64,000 nucleotides of DNA from Stereum hirsutum FP-91666 SS1 (GCF_000264905.1 NW_006763138.1:1376584-1440583), one strand, 5' to 3'; numbered from the stretch's first letter, positions 25,701 through 38,400 are shown. Translations and numbers: made by a program. Notes: generated by a model not told the origin, from the sequence alone.

Positions 25701-27794
25701 CTCGTCCGTCTCCATAGGGTTGGAGGCGACATCGTCGACAGTCGCTTCCTCTTCCTGGATCTCGTCCTCCTCTTCCTCCTCCTCGTCTTCACTCTCGAGC
25801 TCATCCTCCGATGCCGTCTCGACCTCCGTCTCTCCCTCGTCCATATCGACGTCTCCATCTGCGTGGTTGCTGCCGGCTTCACTACTCCCATGTTTGCGAT
25901 GAACGGGTACCTTTCTCTTCTTCTTCGTAATTGACAACCTCTTGCTCTTCTTCCCCTTCTTCTTCTCAGCCTTCTCCTTGCCCTTGCCCTTCGCCTTCAC
26001 GCTCTCCTTCTCCTTCCCCTTGCTATCCGGCTTCTTGGTCACGATCTCTTTCTCCTTCTCGGTCTGCTTCGCCTTTTCGGTCGTCTCCGTCTGCCCCTTC
26101 CCTTGTTCCTTGCCATTCCCCTCCAACGACTCCTTACCCTTATTCGAAGACCGAGTAGTCATTCCGTTCGCATTCGCAGTGACGCCACCCATAACCGCAG
26201 GCAAAGTCGCATTGAGGACGGTCGTACCTGATGGTGGTGGCCTAACCCAAATCCCAGTCCCAGTCCCGCTCGCCACCGCATCCTTATTCGTCGTCGTGCT
26301 CACACCACTCTTCGCAACATTCCTCGTCGCCATCGCACTCGGCCCAGTCCCTACACCCATCGCTCCCCTGCCCATCATCCCGACCATCAACTTCCCCCCC
26401 GGCCCAATCTTCAAAATCGGCTCCTTATCCACATACACCTTCGGCACCGGCCTTCCCAAACTGAGACGAATCGCACATTTCTCCCAGTGCCACTGCAGAT
26501 TGTCGAGCGCGTTGTCGTATTGGGCACCACAGAACTCGCAGCGGTAGGTGTAGTCTTTGGTCTTGGTGGACGGCGCGGTAGCTGGTTGGGAGGCGGTGGC
26601 GTTGGCGTTGGGGACTTGGGGTGGCGTGGCGTTCGTGTTGGTATTGGTATTGGTATTGGCTGCGGGGGTGGGTCGAGAGGTAGTAGCGACGACGACGGGT
26701 TGGGCCATGTAGGGGTGGGAGGGTTGAGGAAGGAACTGAACGTTTTGAGCGTTCGTGTTTTGGTGGTGAGAGGTTAACTGGTTCGGTTGTTGTAGTTGGG
26801 AACGGGTGGGATAGTAGTGCTCGCGATAATACGCCCCCGACGCGGTCTGTGGTGCAGGCTGATAGGGCTGGCGGTAATACGAACTGGGTTTGGAAGCGTT
26901 CTGTTGTTCGGGGTTGGCGGGCTCATCAGGGGGAGGGGAGGAAGAATCACGATCGTCATGGGAGACTTTGGTGCGTTTGCGTCTGGGAGGCTTGTTGGCC
27001 GGGTCATCAGGAGGGTTGGGGTCAGCGACGAGACTGGGACAGTAGTAGTTCGCGTGGCGGCGGAGGTCGGGTTTGCGCCTGAAGGGAGCGTGGTCACATT
27101 TGGTGCAAATGAAGGTTTCGGGTACGCCTTGAGCATTGACTTGGGGCTGAGACTGCGCAGAAGGTTGAGACGCGTACGAGGTTGAGGGGGCTGTGGGATG
27201 TGGTTGGCGCTGGACATCGATCGGAATGATAGAGGTCGTTCTGGACTGGGTGGCGGGAGTGGGAGCACCAGCGCGTCCTGGAACGTTGCTATCGTTGGGT
27301 TGAGCGGAAGACGCGCCGCTTATGCTGGCCTTACCGAAATCCATTGGAGGAGCCCATTGCCCATCGTCGTCATCGCTCTCATAGTAGTCGTCGTCAGAGT
27401 AGTAATATCCGTAATCTTCGTCAGAGTAGTAGTCGTAGTCGTCGTAGTCGGAGTCGGACGCGTACTGCGAATCGTACTCTGCTGGGGCGAACGCGCTGGG
27501 CGGGGCTGGAGGAGGTTCGGGGGCAGGTACGAAGTCGCGGACGGGGCTGTGAAAAAAAACACGTAAGCGCCGACCAACAAGAGGGAAGGTAGACAAGGAA
27601 CGTTACCGAAGCGTGAAGGAAGGGCCTGTGGGCGCTGGTGGCTCTGGCTCCGCCTCCGGTGGTGGTGACGACGGTGGCGAAGGGGGTTCAGGCGGGGGCA
27701 CGGGCGACAGCTTGGGGATCGATGGGAGATCAGCTCGAGGGCTGTCAGCCATCTCGACGTCGCCATCGCCGTCGCCGTCTTTGCTGGAGGGCAT
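22747..27794 (-). CDS. Zinc-finger + HMG-box + HLH-like regulator C (1554 aa)
   Basis: Five exons (27794-27607, 27546-25526, 25425-24535, 24375-22987, 22922-22747) join to exactly 1555 codons. The N-terminus has an SFTLRPV motif whose Arg codon is split by a phase-2 intron, followed by a striking Asp/Tyr-rich tract. Finger 1 (residues 210-232) reads CTKCDHAPFRRKPDLRRH. Finger 2 (399-420) ends LQWHWEKCAIR. They are about 170 residues apart instead of adjacent. A Lys-rich stretch and a Glu-rich stretch follow. The HMG box is at about 992-1065 (YIKRPANSFILFRKDF ... YRYQP) with a 159-base phase-1 intron. The C-terminus is HLH-like: AEKQLREVLP, loop, ISLLTSTRDYIESLMSQVKR, with a 64-base phase-1 intron in the Thr codon of helix 2, then a coiled coil. 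No basic region precedes the HLH. Paralogue of regulator B. Open antisense frames here are shadows. Confidence 0.75.
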
Positions 27795-27880
27795 ATTCGC
27801 GGGAAAATGGATGGAGATGGTGGTGGATGCTAGCCAGGGGGAAAGGGGGGTGGGGAGAGGGCCAGAGAGAGAGACAAGGG

Positions 27881-27887
27881 TTATATA
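27881..27887 (-). promoter_or_regulatory. TATA box of regulator C
   Basis: TATATAA on the minus strand, about 87 bases before the ATG at 27794. Confidence 0.55.
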
Positions 27888-28685
27888 GATGGCGGAACAA
27901 AGAGAGAGTGACACGGCATCCCATGGCGTCGCCTTCTCAATCGGGCAGCCTCTTTATGCAACCGAAAGGCGAGGAGATCAGCGCACCACACAAACCGGAC
28001 CAACCCATCTTTGAAACAACCCGATTTGGGCCCGATGACTGCCGAATTCGCAGCCGAGTCATTTCACTGCAAATTTCCCAGGGACGTAAGCGACCGCACA
28101 AAAGAAAATTGCCATATTAGAGCAAACGCTCTGGGCGAAAAGGCGATAACCGGCGATAGCTTGCCGTTGTTTGGTTCCTCCCCAAACATGCGCCACCCAA
28201 TGGCTGACTCGAGTCCCTTGCGGCTCCCTGTAACGAGGGAATGGAAGAGTCCTGATTTTACGAGCAACGTCTCTCGATTCGCGTTTCGCAAACACGATTC
28301 CCGACCATTCCCGATCTTGAGGGACTCCGGTGCACAAGGCAGTCGCTCGAATGGGAGCACGAGTCCAGCTTGCGTGACTTTTACCGAGAGTCGGACTCTC
28401 GATCCGTATACGTACACGCTCAGGGAAAATTTTAAATCATACGTGCATACGGTGTGGCATAATTCTACATGGAACATACGGTACGGTAGAAGAGCATGGA
28501 GACATTCACAGAACCCCATTCGGACCAGCCGAAGATCATAGCCCCGTACGATAAGTCACATCTTGACACCATCGATGAGCGACGCCTCTCGATTTGTGCA
28601 GACCCTTCTCTGCCCCCTTTCCTGCCCTTCGCCCCCCACCTTCTTTCTTTCCGCTCCCTCTCCCCATCTTCTCCCCCCCCTCCCC
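27888..28685. other. Intergenic, no gene seen
   Basis: Upstream region of regulator C and downstream region of the next minus-strand gene. No supported coding frame. Confidence 0.45.
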
Positions 28686-31600
28686 CTACGTCCTCTGATC
28701 CTGACCAAAATTCGTCACCTCCACCAACCCACCATCCGCACCCCTCCTCCTCTTCCTCCCCGAACCCGAACTAGGCCCAACCCCAGCTCCAGCCCCAGTC
28801 TCATTTTCCCCATTTTCCACCATACCCTCCCCATGCTCCGCATTTTCCATCCCCACGTCCTGTCTAGACCTCTTTCTCTTCTTCCTCGGGCTTTCGTTGC
28901 CCACCGTAGACGAAGAGGTCGAAATTTGAGGTTCAACTTCCCTCCCAGTTCTTCCAGTTCTCTCGGCCTCATTTTCTCCTCGTACCGCGCGCTGATCATC
29001 CGTGCGACCATCGACTATCCGCGTCTCTGCCTGTTGAATGGCAGAACTCCGCGTAACCTCTGGTGTACGTATGGATCCATGAATGCTCGAAGTTGAATTT
29101 GATCCTCCAGGAAGCGCCACCTGGTTCTGTCCGACTGTAACAGGCTGACGAGCTTGAGACTCGAGAAGTGAACCTGTAGGGACCGGGTACGATGGCCTCG
29201 GCGCGTACAATGGAACAGAGTTACGGTGCGGGTGTGCTTGAAGTGGAAGTTGACGGTCAGGCTGTGGCTGGGGCTGAGGCTGAGGTTGTAAGTGAGCGTT
29301 GAGATGGGATAAAAGTGGGGAGTGGGACTGTGGTTGAGGACGAGGGCGAGGAACAATTTGAGGAAGAGTCTCGATGGTAGAAGGTCGCGCGACCTCTGGC
29401 GTACGTATGCGTATGGATCCATGAACGTTCGAAGTTGATCTTGGTACTTCAGCCTGAGGAAGTACCACCCGATTCTGCCCGTGCCCGACGTCGACTCTCG
29501 CTCTCGGAGGTTGACGATGTCGAGACTGGGAAAGCGTCGATGGACCCGGAATTAAACCGGCAGGGACGGGGTACGATGGTCTGGGCGCGTACAATGGAAT
29601 AGAGTGCGGCTGGGCTTGTTGAAGTTGACGGACAGGCTGAGGCTGAGGCTGAGGCTGAGGCTGAGGCTGAGGCTGGGGCTGTAAGTGGACGTTAAGATGA
29701 GCTAAAAACGCGGAATGGAATCCAGGTCGAGGTTGATGCGTAATCTGAGGTGGAGGTGGAGGTGGTGGAGGAGGATGTGGATACGTATTCGAAGTGGAGG
29801 CCTGAGTGAACTGCATATGCATCGCTGGAACAGAAGGATGTGGCTGATGTTGAACATGATTCCGATTCTGAGGGTGCTGTCCACCTTGAAGACGACGAAG
29901 TTCATCCACAGAACGAGCATGACTCTGCACGAATTCTCCAGGCCATATTTCGTGCTCTGCCAGCTCGATATCTTGCGCGCCACCCGGTGCGTGCCACCCA
30001 CTCACACTCGATTGTCGCTGCTGTTGCTGTTGCGGTCCTTGTAGTTGTGGGTATCGTGGTTGCGGCTGTTGTCGTTGTGGCGCAGGCGCAGGCGCATATC
30101 CAGCAGGTACCCGAGAGTTCGCCGAGGATGGAATGTTCGTCAACGCATCGGTGGGATGAAGCGCAACAGGTGGACGATATATTGTTTGTGCAAGAGCCGG
30201 AGGAAGAGAATGAGCAGTCATAGCAGATTGTCCAGGTTCAAGTTGCGGTGCAGGGTATGCGTTTAATACTGGCACAGTGCGAGATCGTCGAGCTATAGGT
30301 GGTAGTATCTCGGATCGTGACTGGGGCGCAGATGACTCGGAGCCAGAAACAGGACTGAGTCCATTCTGAGGTAATATCTGAGTTCGCGGGCGTAGTAGCC
30401 ACATCCTTTCACCTGCAAACACAGGGACAGATCTAGGATCAAAGACTCCGGCCGGCTGAGGATGGGGATAACCATGGCCAGACGGAGTTGGTACAGTTGG
30501 TCCGAGTGACACCAGATTCTGGTTCGATCCCGTGTTAAGCTGAGCCTGATGCAGTCTGCCAGGCATAGCAGGCCCTGTAAGAGTCGAACGAGATTGACCG
30601 TGACCATGACTGTGAACAAACTGTGCCAGAACGGGTTGTCTAAGGCCAGATTGCACCGACATCTGAGAACGATTCTGATGCTGAACATTCTGGGTCGGTC
30701 CTCTTGTGAGCTGAGACGGAGGTAAGAGAGGAGGAATGAAAGGAGGTGGATTGGGATTGACGCCGGGAACGGTAGAGACGGGGGCGGAGGCGACAGGACA
30801 AGAAGAACGAGTATGTTCAGGAGCAGGACTGAAGACGAAAGCAGGTGCACGTTCGGAGCGACCAGCAGCAGGACCAGCAGCAATATTGCGAGACGAACCA
30901 TGACCACTTGGAGCAAGATGATTCGTCGTCGTTGGCCCTTGACCGGTCATTATGGGATACGAAACCGGTGGACCAACTTGACTCGCGGGAGGCAAAGATC
31001 CAGATAGTCCGACCGCCCGAAGGAAATCCTCAGTTTTACGCCGAATCAAAGAGTCCCAAACCATCTTATTTCGGTCGCTAAAGCAATGAGAGTGTACGAT
31101 CAGCAACTACACTCAACGTTATAATGCAGAAGGAGTGAAGGTCTGAACGTACCTTTGAGTGGAATTACTGTCGTTTAACAAAGATTCGTCGAAGGGAGGA
31201 GCAGGACCAGTAGGAGCGGCGGCACTCGTCCCACGTCCAGCCTCAGGACCCCCGCGATTGAGACTAGCAACAGAACCAAGACCAGGGACAACGACGTCAC
31301 CAGAATCGGAAGGTCCTTGCTCCTCACCACCTTCCCCATCCTCGTCGTCACTAATAATGATAGGATCCTCCGCAACATCTCCCTTCGCATTTGATGTTGC
31401 CTTCGTCGTTCCTGGTGATGGCGGCTGCTCCGGTATTACAAGCTCTTCCTGCGACTCTTTGTTCGGACTAGACTCTAAAGCTGGGAAGTTTCCTTGCTGA
31501 ATGGTTGGGGTTGCTGCTGGATGGGAAGTCGGAACTGAGACTGGGGTTATTGATACTGCAATGTCTTTCGTGGTCGACGACTCCCCGCGTGCGTACGCAT

Positions 31601-34330
31601 CCGGATCGACGTTGTTCGAAGACCGAGTCATAGATGACCATGTTGCAGAAGCAGACGGTGCAGAAGATGGACGATGAGGTGAAGAACCAGACGATACTTG
31701 CATCGCGGTAGCGTGAGCTGCGTCGATGTTCGGGTTCGTGTGTGGCGGTGGCGGTGGTGCCTGACTATCATCGACCCCTGTCGGACTCTGACTTTGACCC
31801 CTCTCTGACTCTGAATCCCTCTGCACAGTGCCATCATTCCACTCTCCGTCACAATTGGTGGAAAATCCATCATCCAAGTGCGACACGTCCTCGTTCACCT
31901 CTAAAGCCACTTCCTCCTCCCCTTCCACCTCCTGCTTCTCGTCCTCAGGGAGCACGTACTCTGTGCCAAGACTCAGAGGCTCTGGTACAGACCCATCCGG
32001 GTAGACAAGCTGAAGTACGGGTGATTGTGGAGTCGAATGGGAGAAATTGGGTTCCGGGTTCGAGCTGGAATCGAGCTGTGCACTGGGCTGGGTGAGAGGT
32101 TGAGGTGAGGAGTGCGATGGCCCGGGAGAGGTGACCTGAGGCTGTGGATCAGGGACTGAGGTAGAGAGATGGTGATTCGTCGAACTAGATAGGTGAAAGT
32201 TAGTACGTGTAGATGGTGTGTTTGTAGAGTGTTGACATTAAATGATAATTGTCTTTGAGGACTTACGAAGTGATGAAATCGACCTGCGGACCCGCAGCTG
32301 TGTGAACGTTCTGAGTCTGGTGTGCATCATCGTCGCCAGGTTTCCCGGCTTCTGTGGAAGTTTGTTCCTGACGAGAACGAGCCTCTTGATACGCGATGGC
32401 CATCGGCTCCGCCTCCATCTCTCTCTGCGCCACCCCTAACCCCGAACCGTGACCCTCTATCACTTCCCCTTCTTCGAGCTCACCATATTCGAGCTCATCA
32501 TCCTCAACCTCACCATCTTCGACCTCCCCCTCTTCAAGCTCACCATCTTTGCCCACACCATCCATCTGCTCAGGCTCTTCTCCCTTCCGAACAGGCGTCG
32601 TCTCTGGATTTGGCCTTGCTCGTTGCCGAGGATCGACAGTGCGAGTGTCCGTGCCTATTGGCGTTCGTACCCGTGCGGGCACTAGCCTCTCACTCCTCCT
32701 TTCTCTCTCCCTCACATTCTCCCTCGCTACTACCCCAGCTGGAACCACCCCTATAGACGACGACGCAGCCCTAACCTCATTCTCTCCCAGATTCTGACTC
32801 TGACTCTCCCTCCCGCTCCCACCGCTCAACAACTCCTTGGAAAGCTCATCATACCCCTTCTCCTCCTCCCTCTTCCCCAAAACCCTCTCCACCGCCCTCC
32901 ACCACTCTCTCACCACTCCGCTCTGCAAAAGTTCCTGCATCAGAGCCCAGTTGCCACTGTTTCGGTTCGTGGACCACATGAGGTCGGAGAGCTGGCGTGG
33001 GGCATGAGTCTGAGTAGGAGCGTGAAGGGTAGGAGGTTGAGGAGGAGTAAAAGGTGGAGGTGGACCTCGAGGTAGAGGGGGAGGTTGGGTAGTAGGTGGA
33101 GGTGGGGGATGAGAACTCGGTACGCGTACGCGGAGGGCTCCACGTTTGGAGTTGGGTTGGGGGACAATTATACATATGGCCTGCCTGGGTCTGGGTGTGT
33201 GTGCGGGTCTGAGTGCTGGTCCGGGTGTAGGTGCGAGTACGGGTCTGGATGCGCGTAGGGGTGCGGGTAAAGGTACGGGTGCGAGTGCGGGGAGAGATGT
33301 AGATGATGAAGCAGGAGAGGGGTAGGTATCTTCAGAGTCGAGGATGGGGTCTGGAGAGTGGGGTAGGTGGAGGTTGAAGTAGTCGATATGGGAAGGGTTA
33401 TTATTATATGTAGGTTGAGGGAGAGGTTCAGGTTCAGGTTCAGGTTGTGGTTGAGGTTCAAGTTGAGGTTGTGGGAGAGGGAGAGGTTCCGATTGTGGTC
33501 GAAGTTGATATTGTACTTCTGGTTGTGGTTCTGGTTGCGTCTGAAGTCGTTGGCGTCGCCGGCGGGCCGTGTATTCGGGTAGGGTTATTATTGTTCGAGG
33601 CTGTTGTGGAGGTGGAGGAGTACGAGGTGAAAGCGGACGAAGGGATGGATGAGATGTAAGTGAAGCTGAAGGATGTTCGACCGGCGACGGAGCAGGAGCA
33701 GGAGCGGGAACAAGAGACGAAGAAGCCGGAATATCCATCGAAGACAGAGATGATAACGCGGACGATACTGGCAGTGGAGTTAAAGGCGATAGAGTCGCCC
33801 GAATATCCGTAGTCGAAATCTCATCCTCCAAAACCGTAAACCCTATCAGAGTGGTGAACTCAAGAGCTCGAGGATCAGGGAAGGAAGACATGGAGATGGA
33901 GACAGGAGGGAAGGAAGGAAGGACGGGCGGCCATGTATACATGGTATGAGTCGCTAGAGAGGTGAGCGTAAGGTTCATTGCGTCTGAACACCGTGGATAG
34001 GAGATGTTTGATCTACCTTGGGGAACATCATCGTCGTCTAATTCGTGGTCTGTGTCTGAGTAGGGATCTGACTCTTGGTTTGGACAGGCGTCGGGATCAG
34101 GGTCAGGGTCAGGATCGTAGAGAGAAGGAGGTGTTGGTGGACGAGTCGTGGGTGAGAAATCATTGGAGAGCGTAACTGGACTGCAGGAAAATAACGACAA
34201 TCGTTTGGTGGTCAGAGTAACTCGGGGAAGATGAAGAGGTAGAGAGGCGACAGGTAGCTTACCGTAAGATGAAAGCTGGTGCACTTTTGGGACGTTCTGG
34301 ATGCTTATCGGTGTGGGTGTTGACGTCCAT
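28686..34330 (-). CDS. Large Pro/Gln-rich nuclear protein C' (1743 aa), domain-poor relative of regulator C
   Basis: Exons 34330-34263, 34180-34017, 33842-32267, 32184-31153 and 31077-28686 sum to exactly 1744 codons. The N-terminus reads AFILRPV, with a phase-2 intron in the Arg codon exactly as in regulator C, and an acidic DPDPDPD/HELDDDD tract follows. The rest is low-complexity: Pro/Gln repeats, an acidic repeated LEEGEVEDGEVEDDELE-type stretch, and a 128-residue internal tandem duplication. Possible folded islands are SGNWALMQELLQSGVVREWW near the middle and KMVWDSLIRRKTEDFLRAVG at the start of the last exon. Two basic patches near the end (SPRKKRKRSRQD, GRKRRRGAD) look like nuclear localisation signals, and IIISDDEDG resembles a SUMO-interacting motif. 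I see no zinc finger, HMG box or HLH. Likely nuclear; it may be a regulator that lost its DNA-binding parts. Role unknown. Confidence 0.65.
29030..29720 (-). repeat. Internal tandem duplication, 384-base period
   Basis: Within the last exon of the Pro/Gln-rich gene. Two units, 384 bases (128 codons) apart, encode HLNxHLQPQPQ, then PLYAPRPSYPVP, then HGSIR...TPEV. The shared TACGATGG...GCGCGTACAATGGAA block starts at 29187 and at 29571. The units have diverged, with indels in the Pro/Gln part. Confidence 0.8.
29631..29685 (-). repeat. Hexanucleotide repeat coding for (Gln-Pro)n
   Basis: Run of GAGGCT units on the plus strand, giving alternating Gln and Pro on the minus strand. In frame; length probably variable between strains. 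Confidence 0.85.
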
Positions 34331-34397
34331 TAGAACTGCTGTAAGGGAAGAGATAATAATAAGGATGTAGGAGGAGCTGTCGAGCGTTCTCAATGCA

Positions 34398-34404
34398 TTT
34401 TATA
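34398..34404 (-). promoter_or_regulatory. TATA box of gene C'
   Basis: TATAAAA on the minus strand, 68 bases before the ATG at 34330. Confidence 0.55.
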
Positions 34405-35475
34405 CTGCGACGAGTGAAAGGAACGCGCGCATTTGGAAAGTCAGACGTTCAAAAGGTCTTTGAAGACGTTGTGAGGGCGACGTTGGTATGGGTGCAACCA
34501 TATCACTGAAGTCAACACTATTGTGTGGCCTGACTGGATACCTTACAGTCGCTGCCTGAAGCATTGAGCACAAAGGTCGCATCACAGCAGTTGGCATGAC
34601 GGTCTGCCACAAAGGAGTTGCCATTCGAGCCACGTCCAACATGATGGGAGTTAGAGTGAGGCACTGATTCAAGGTTCAGAACAAAGGCCATGCTGGACGG
34701 AGTTTATAGATACTGCAGGCTTCTGGGAGCGCCCAAGACTGCAGGGATCTGCGCAGCTTTGTGAGCAACGGCGTAATTTACTTTACGTCTATAGGTCCAC
34801 ATATCCAGTTCGTACGGAAAGCACATGTTACAAGGTGCTGTCTGGAGCGCACAGACCAGGCTGATGAGGTATGGAGAGGATACGAGAGGAGAGGAAAGAA
34901 GCCTGGCAAGCGAGTGTGGCGCCACACGTTCATGGAATTTCGATCGTCCAAAAGCGGTAAGGTGAATCGAGGCGGCCGGAAGCGGAAGGAGAGGCCGGCG
35001 TGGCAATCCGCCACGCAGATGTGCGAGCCTTCGTGATGGGGATCATGCAGCTGACGGGTGGCACGAGGCCCTCTCTGATTGCAGTAGCGACCAGCGCCCG
35101 CCTCCCGCCAGATGAACCAGTCTGCATCCCGCCGTGCTGTGGCCCAGCGAGTGGCGGGAGCGAGGAGACGAGAGGGCGGGGGACTGGGGCGGCACAGGAG
35201 ACTGGGATGAGGGAAAATTTCCGCAAGGGGAAGACCGGAGGGAGCCGGAGCGGAGAGTGGCGGTGTTTACGGATAAGAAGGATGCCGTAAGCGGCACGCG
35301 CCACAGGTCATTCCTTTTCGAGCGGGAGTTGGCATATATTATCCTGCCGCCGCCGCCACCGTGGCCCTCTCCTCTTTCCCCCCATCTCCCACTCTCTCTG
35401 TGGTGGCGAGCACGTACCAAGGCCCCCGCCCTCGCCGTCGTCCCCGTCGTTGACCACCGTCTCACCTTTGCACAC
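34405..35475. other. Divergent intergenic region
   Basis: About 1.07 kb between the divergent Pro/Gln-rich gene and the two-module zinc-finger gene. A TATA-like CATATATTAT lies near 35333, about 140 bases before the plus-strand start. No gene seen. Confidence 0.45.
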
Positions 35476-38400
35476 ATGGAGCAACCCGACGCCGCCGTCG
35501 TGGCACCCATCGTCCTCCCTCTCCACTCGTCGTCTGTGGCAACCGCGCCGCCGGAGAGCTCAGAGCGCGCGACGTTGCCTCCCCAGGAGCAGCCCGCGGA
35601 CGGGCCACGCCCCTCCCCCTTTGCTGCTGCCGTCCCTCCCGCCCAGCCTCAAGAGTCAAACACGAACGGTACCACCGACAACGCCAACAACGACGCGACC
35701 GGCACCCAACAACCCCTGCCGGAACGTCCCGCGGAGGTATCGACCCTTAAGCCGGTCGGTCTCTCCCCTGCCAACTGGGCCGGTGGCGCCAGCCCCGCCG
35801 CTGTGCCACCCAACGCAGCCAATAGGTATGCCTCTCATACCCAACTTTGTTCTTGATAAGTGCCACACCAACACCTTTGCCCCGCTTTCTCATTGTTGCG
35901 CCCTCCGTCGTTGTCGTCGACGACGACGACAACAGTAGTGGCGCACCGGTATGGAAGCCTACATGGAACAAGATGGGTTACAACCCTCCTCAACCCAATG
36001 GTAGCCAGCCTTCCAAACCAGAGTCTGTTCCAGAGGGCGACGCCACCGCCGTAACTGGAGCGCCGGCTGCTCCTGTGGCACCCTCCACCGGCTCGGCTCA
36101 AAATATGTTCCAAGACTATCTCGGGGAACGCTTGTCCCCGTCAGAACCAAAACCATCGTTAGTGTTTCTGCTTTCTATACGTCCTCTTTCCTTCTCAGCC
36201 TCTTTGTCTCTTCCTTTTATTTGTCTTTTTCTCTATATTTCTATTGCCGCGTGAACCAGACGAGGTACTAAAGCCGGACCGTCCTCTATATCCAGTTCTC
36301 TTGGTTCCCTCTCACCACCACCCACCGATATCGAATCCACCACGAACAACCGCGACGTTCCGAAACGCAAGGCCGCCTCAGTTGCAGCTGCCCTCTGCAA
36401 GCGCGAAGCGACCGACTCCCTACCTCGCAATGGTAAAGCCTCTCTTGCTGCTGGACGCAAGACTCCTGCCGAACGTAAAGCCTCCTCGAAGACCGCAACG
36501 TCCGCTAAGGACAAAGTTACAGGCAAAGTCAAGGGCACCGCGTCTGGCGCGGCGTCGACCAAGAGCAAGCGAACCCTGAAGTATCTCGCGACCGAGGCGT
36601 TGGAGACGAGAGTGTGCAAGTATTGCGACCACGAGCCGTTCTCGAGGGCGAAGGATTGCTTCAGACATATGAACAATTCGTGCCCGAATAACCCTTCGAA
36701 ACACGCGGAGGAGTGCCCGGATTGCCACAAGTCGCTTTCGAGGGGCGACGCGTTGAAGAGGCACTACAAGACGTGCAAGGAGAGGGAGGAGAGGATGGCG
36801 AAAGAGAACGGAACTGAACTACCGGCTCCCGCTGCGGCTGGGAGCGTCGCTGCTGGGAAGGGCAAGCGCTCCGCTGAAGACGACGAGCAGGGTTCCGAGG
36901 GGGATAAGGAGAAGAAGAAGAGGAAGGTCGCGACTCCGAGGAAGAAACCCGCTACGCCTAGGGCTGGACCGAAGAAGAAGGCGTCTGGATCTGCCTCTGT
37001 TGCTCCAGGTGATCCATCCGCCAAGGATCACGCGTCCCTTTTCGCTCAGGCTGAGGAACGTCTCAAGGGCGCGAACGGTGCACCTGAGGGCGAATCCGAG
37101 GTTGGAGAGTCCGAGCTCGAGTCTGAGGCCGATGAGGACGCGGAGGGCGAACCTGATGGTGAGATTCCTGCTGCTGGTGACGTCGTCATGACCGACAGCG
37201 CGAAACCCGTCCCCGCCACGTCGACCGAAACGCTCCAGGTCCAGGATATCGAGATGGGTGACGCTTCGAGGCCGAAGACTACCAGAAGGCAAAGCACCAG
37301 ACCTCCGAAGCCGAGAGCGAAGCGTGCAGGCAAGAACGCTGATGGTCAAGTCAAGGGCAAGGAGCTCGAGTCGGAGGAGGGCGTCTCACCTCCTCCGGGG
37401 TTAAACCTCCTCAAGGGCGACGGAACCCTCGCTAACATCGCAGCAGACGGTAGTTCTTCGACTCTTCCCGGTGGCGCATTCACTTCCGCCATCTTCCCAT
37501 CCACCACTCCCGGCACAACGCTTCCTTCCAGCTCCCTCGTCGCTGCTGCAGACGGATCTATGTCTGCACCACCTTCCGTCCTCGCTCTCGACCCGAACTC
37601 GAAGGAAGGCCTTGCTCAGCGCAAGTGCAAATTCTGTGACCATCCGCCATTCACGCGCGCTCAGGACTGCTTGAGGCATATGGAGCACAGTTGCCAGGCG
37701 AATCCGAACAGGAAGGTCACAGAGGTGTGCGACGAGTGCCATATGCAGCTGAGCAGGAGCGATGCGTTGAAGAGGCATTATAAGACGTGCGGGAAGAGCA
37801 AGAGGAAGGGTGGCAAGGGCGCGTCTTCGATCAATGTTCCGGGGAAGAGTGGCAGCTCGAGTGCGATCGTCACTGGCAGTGGTGGCGAGGGTAGCCCGAG
37901 TGTGGGCCCGAGCGCGGCGCCGAATGGAAAGGGGAAGGAGAAGGAGAAGAGCAAGAGTCAGAGCCCGGATAAAGGTGTCGAGGGCGAGGGTGCGAACGTC
38001 GGTGAGGCGGGTCCGGAGAGCGACCAAGGCAAGACGGACGACGCCTCGAAGAACGACGGCGCCACCGCCGCCACAGGGGCTAATGACGCCTTACCAGTTC
38101 GCAACGCTATGGTCGAAGATCTCCTCCGCGCCGTTGAAGCCGCTCGTGCCGCCGAAATGGCAAGTTCAAACCCTTCTGCTCCCTCCACAGCCGCCAACGG
38201 CGCCACCAGCACCGCCAACTCTGCCAACGCCGCTCTTCCGCCCTCTGTCGCTTTGACCCAAGCAGATGCGTTCAGTCAAGCCATAGCCTTCGCTCAACAA
38301 GCCGCCGCTCCGCTCGGTCAACAACAGCAGGGCGTGCCGACGACGAGCAGTTCGTTGGCTGGCGCTTTGGGACCTGCACCTGCGTTCGTTTTGGACCCGG

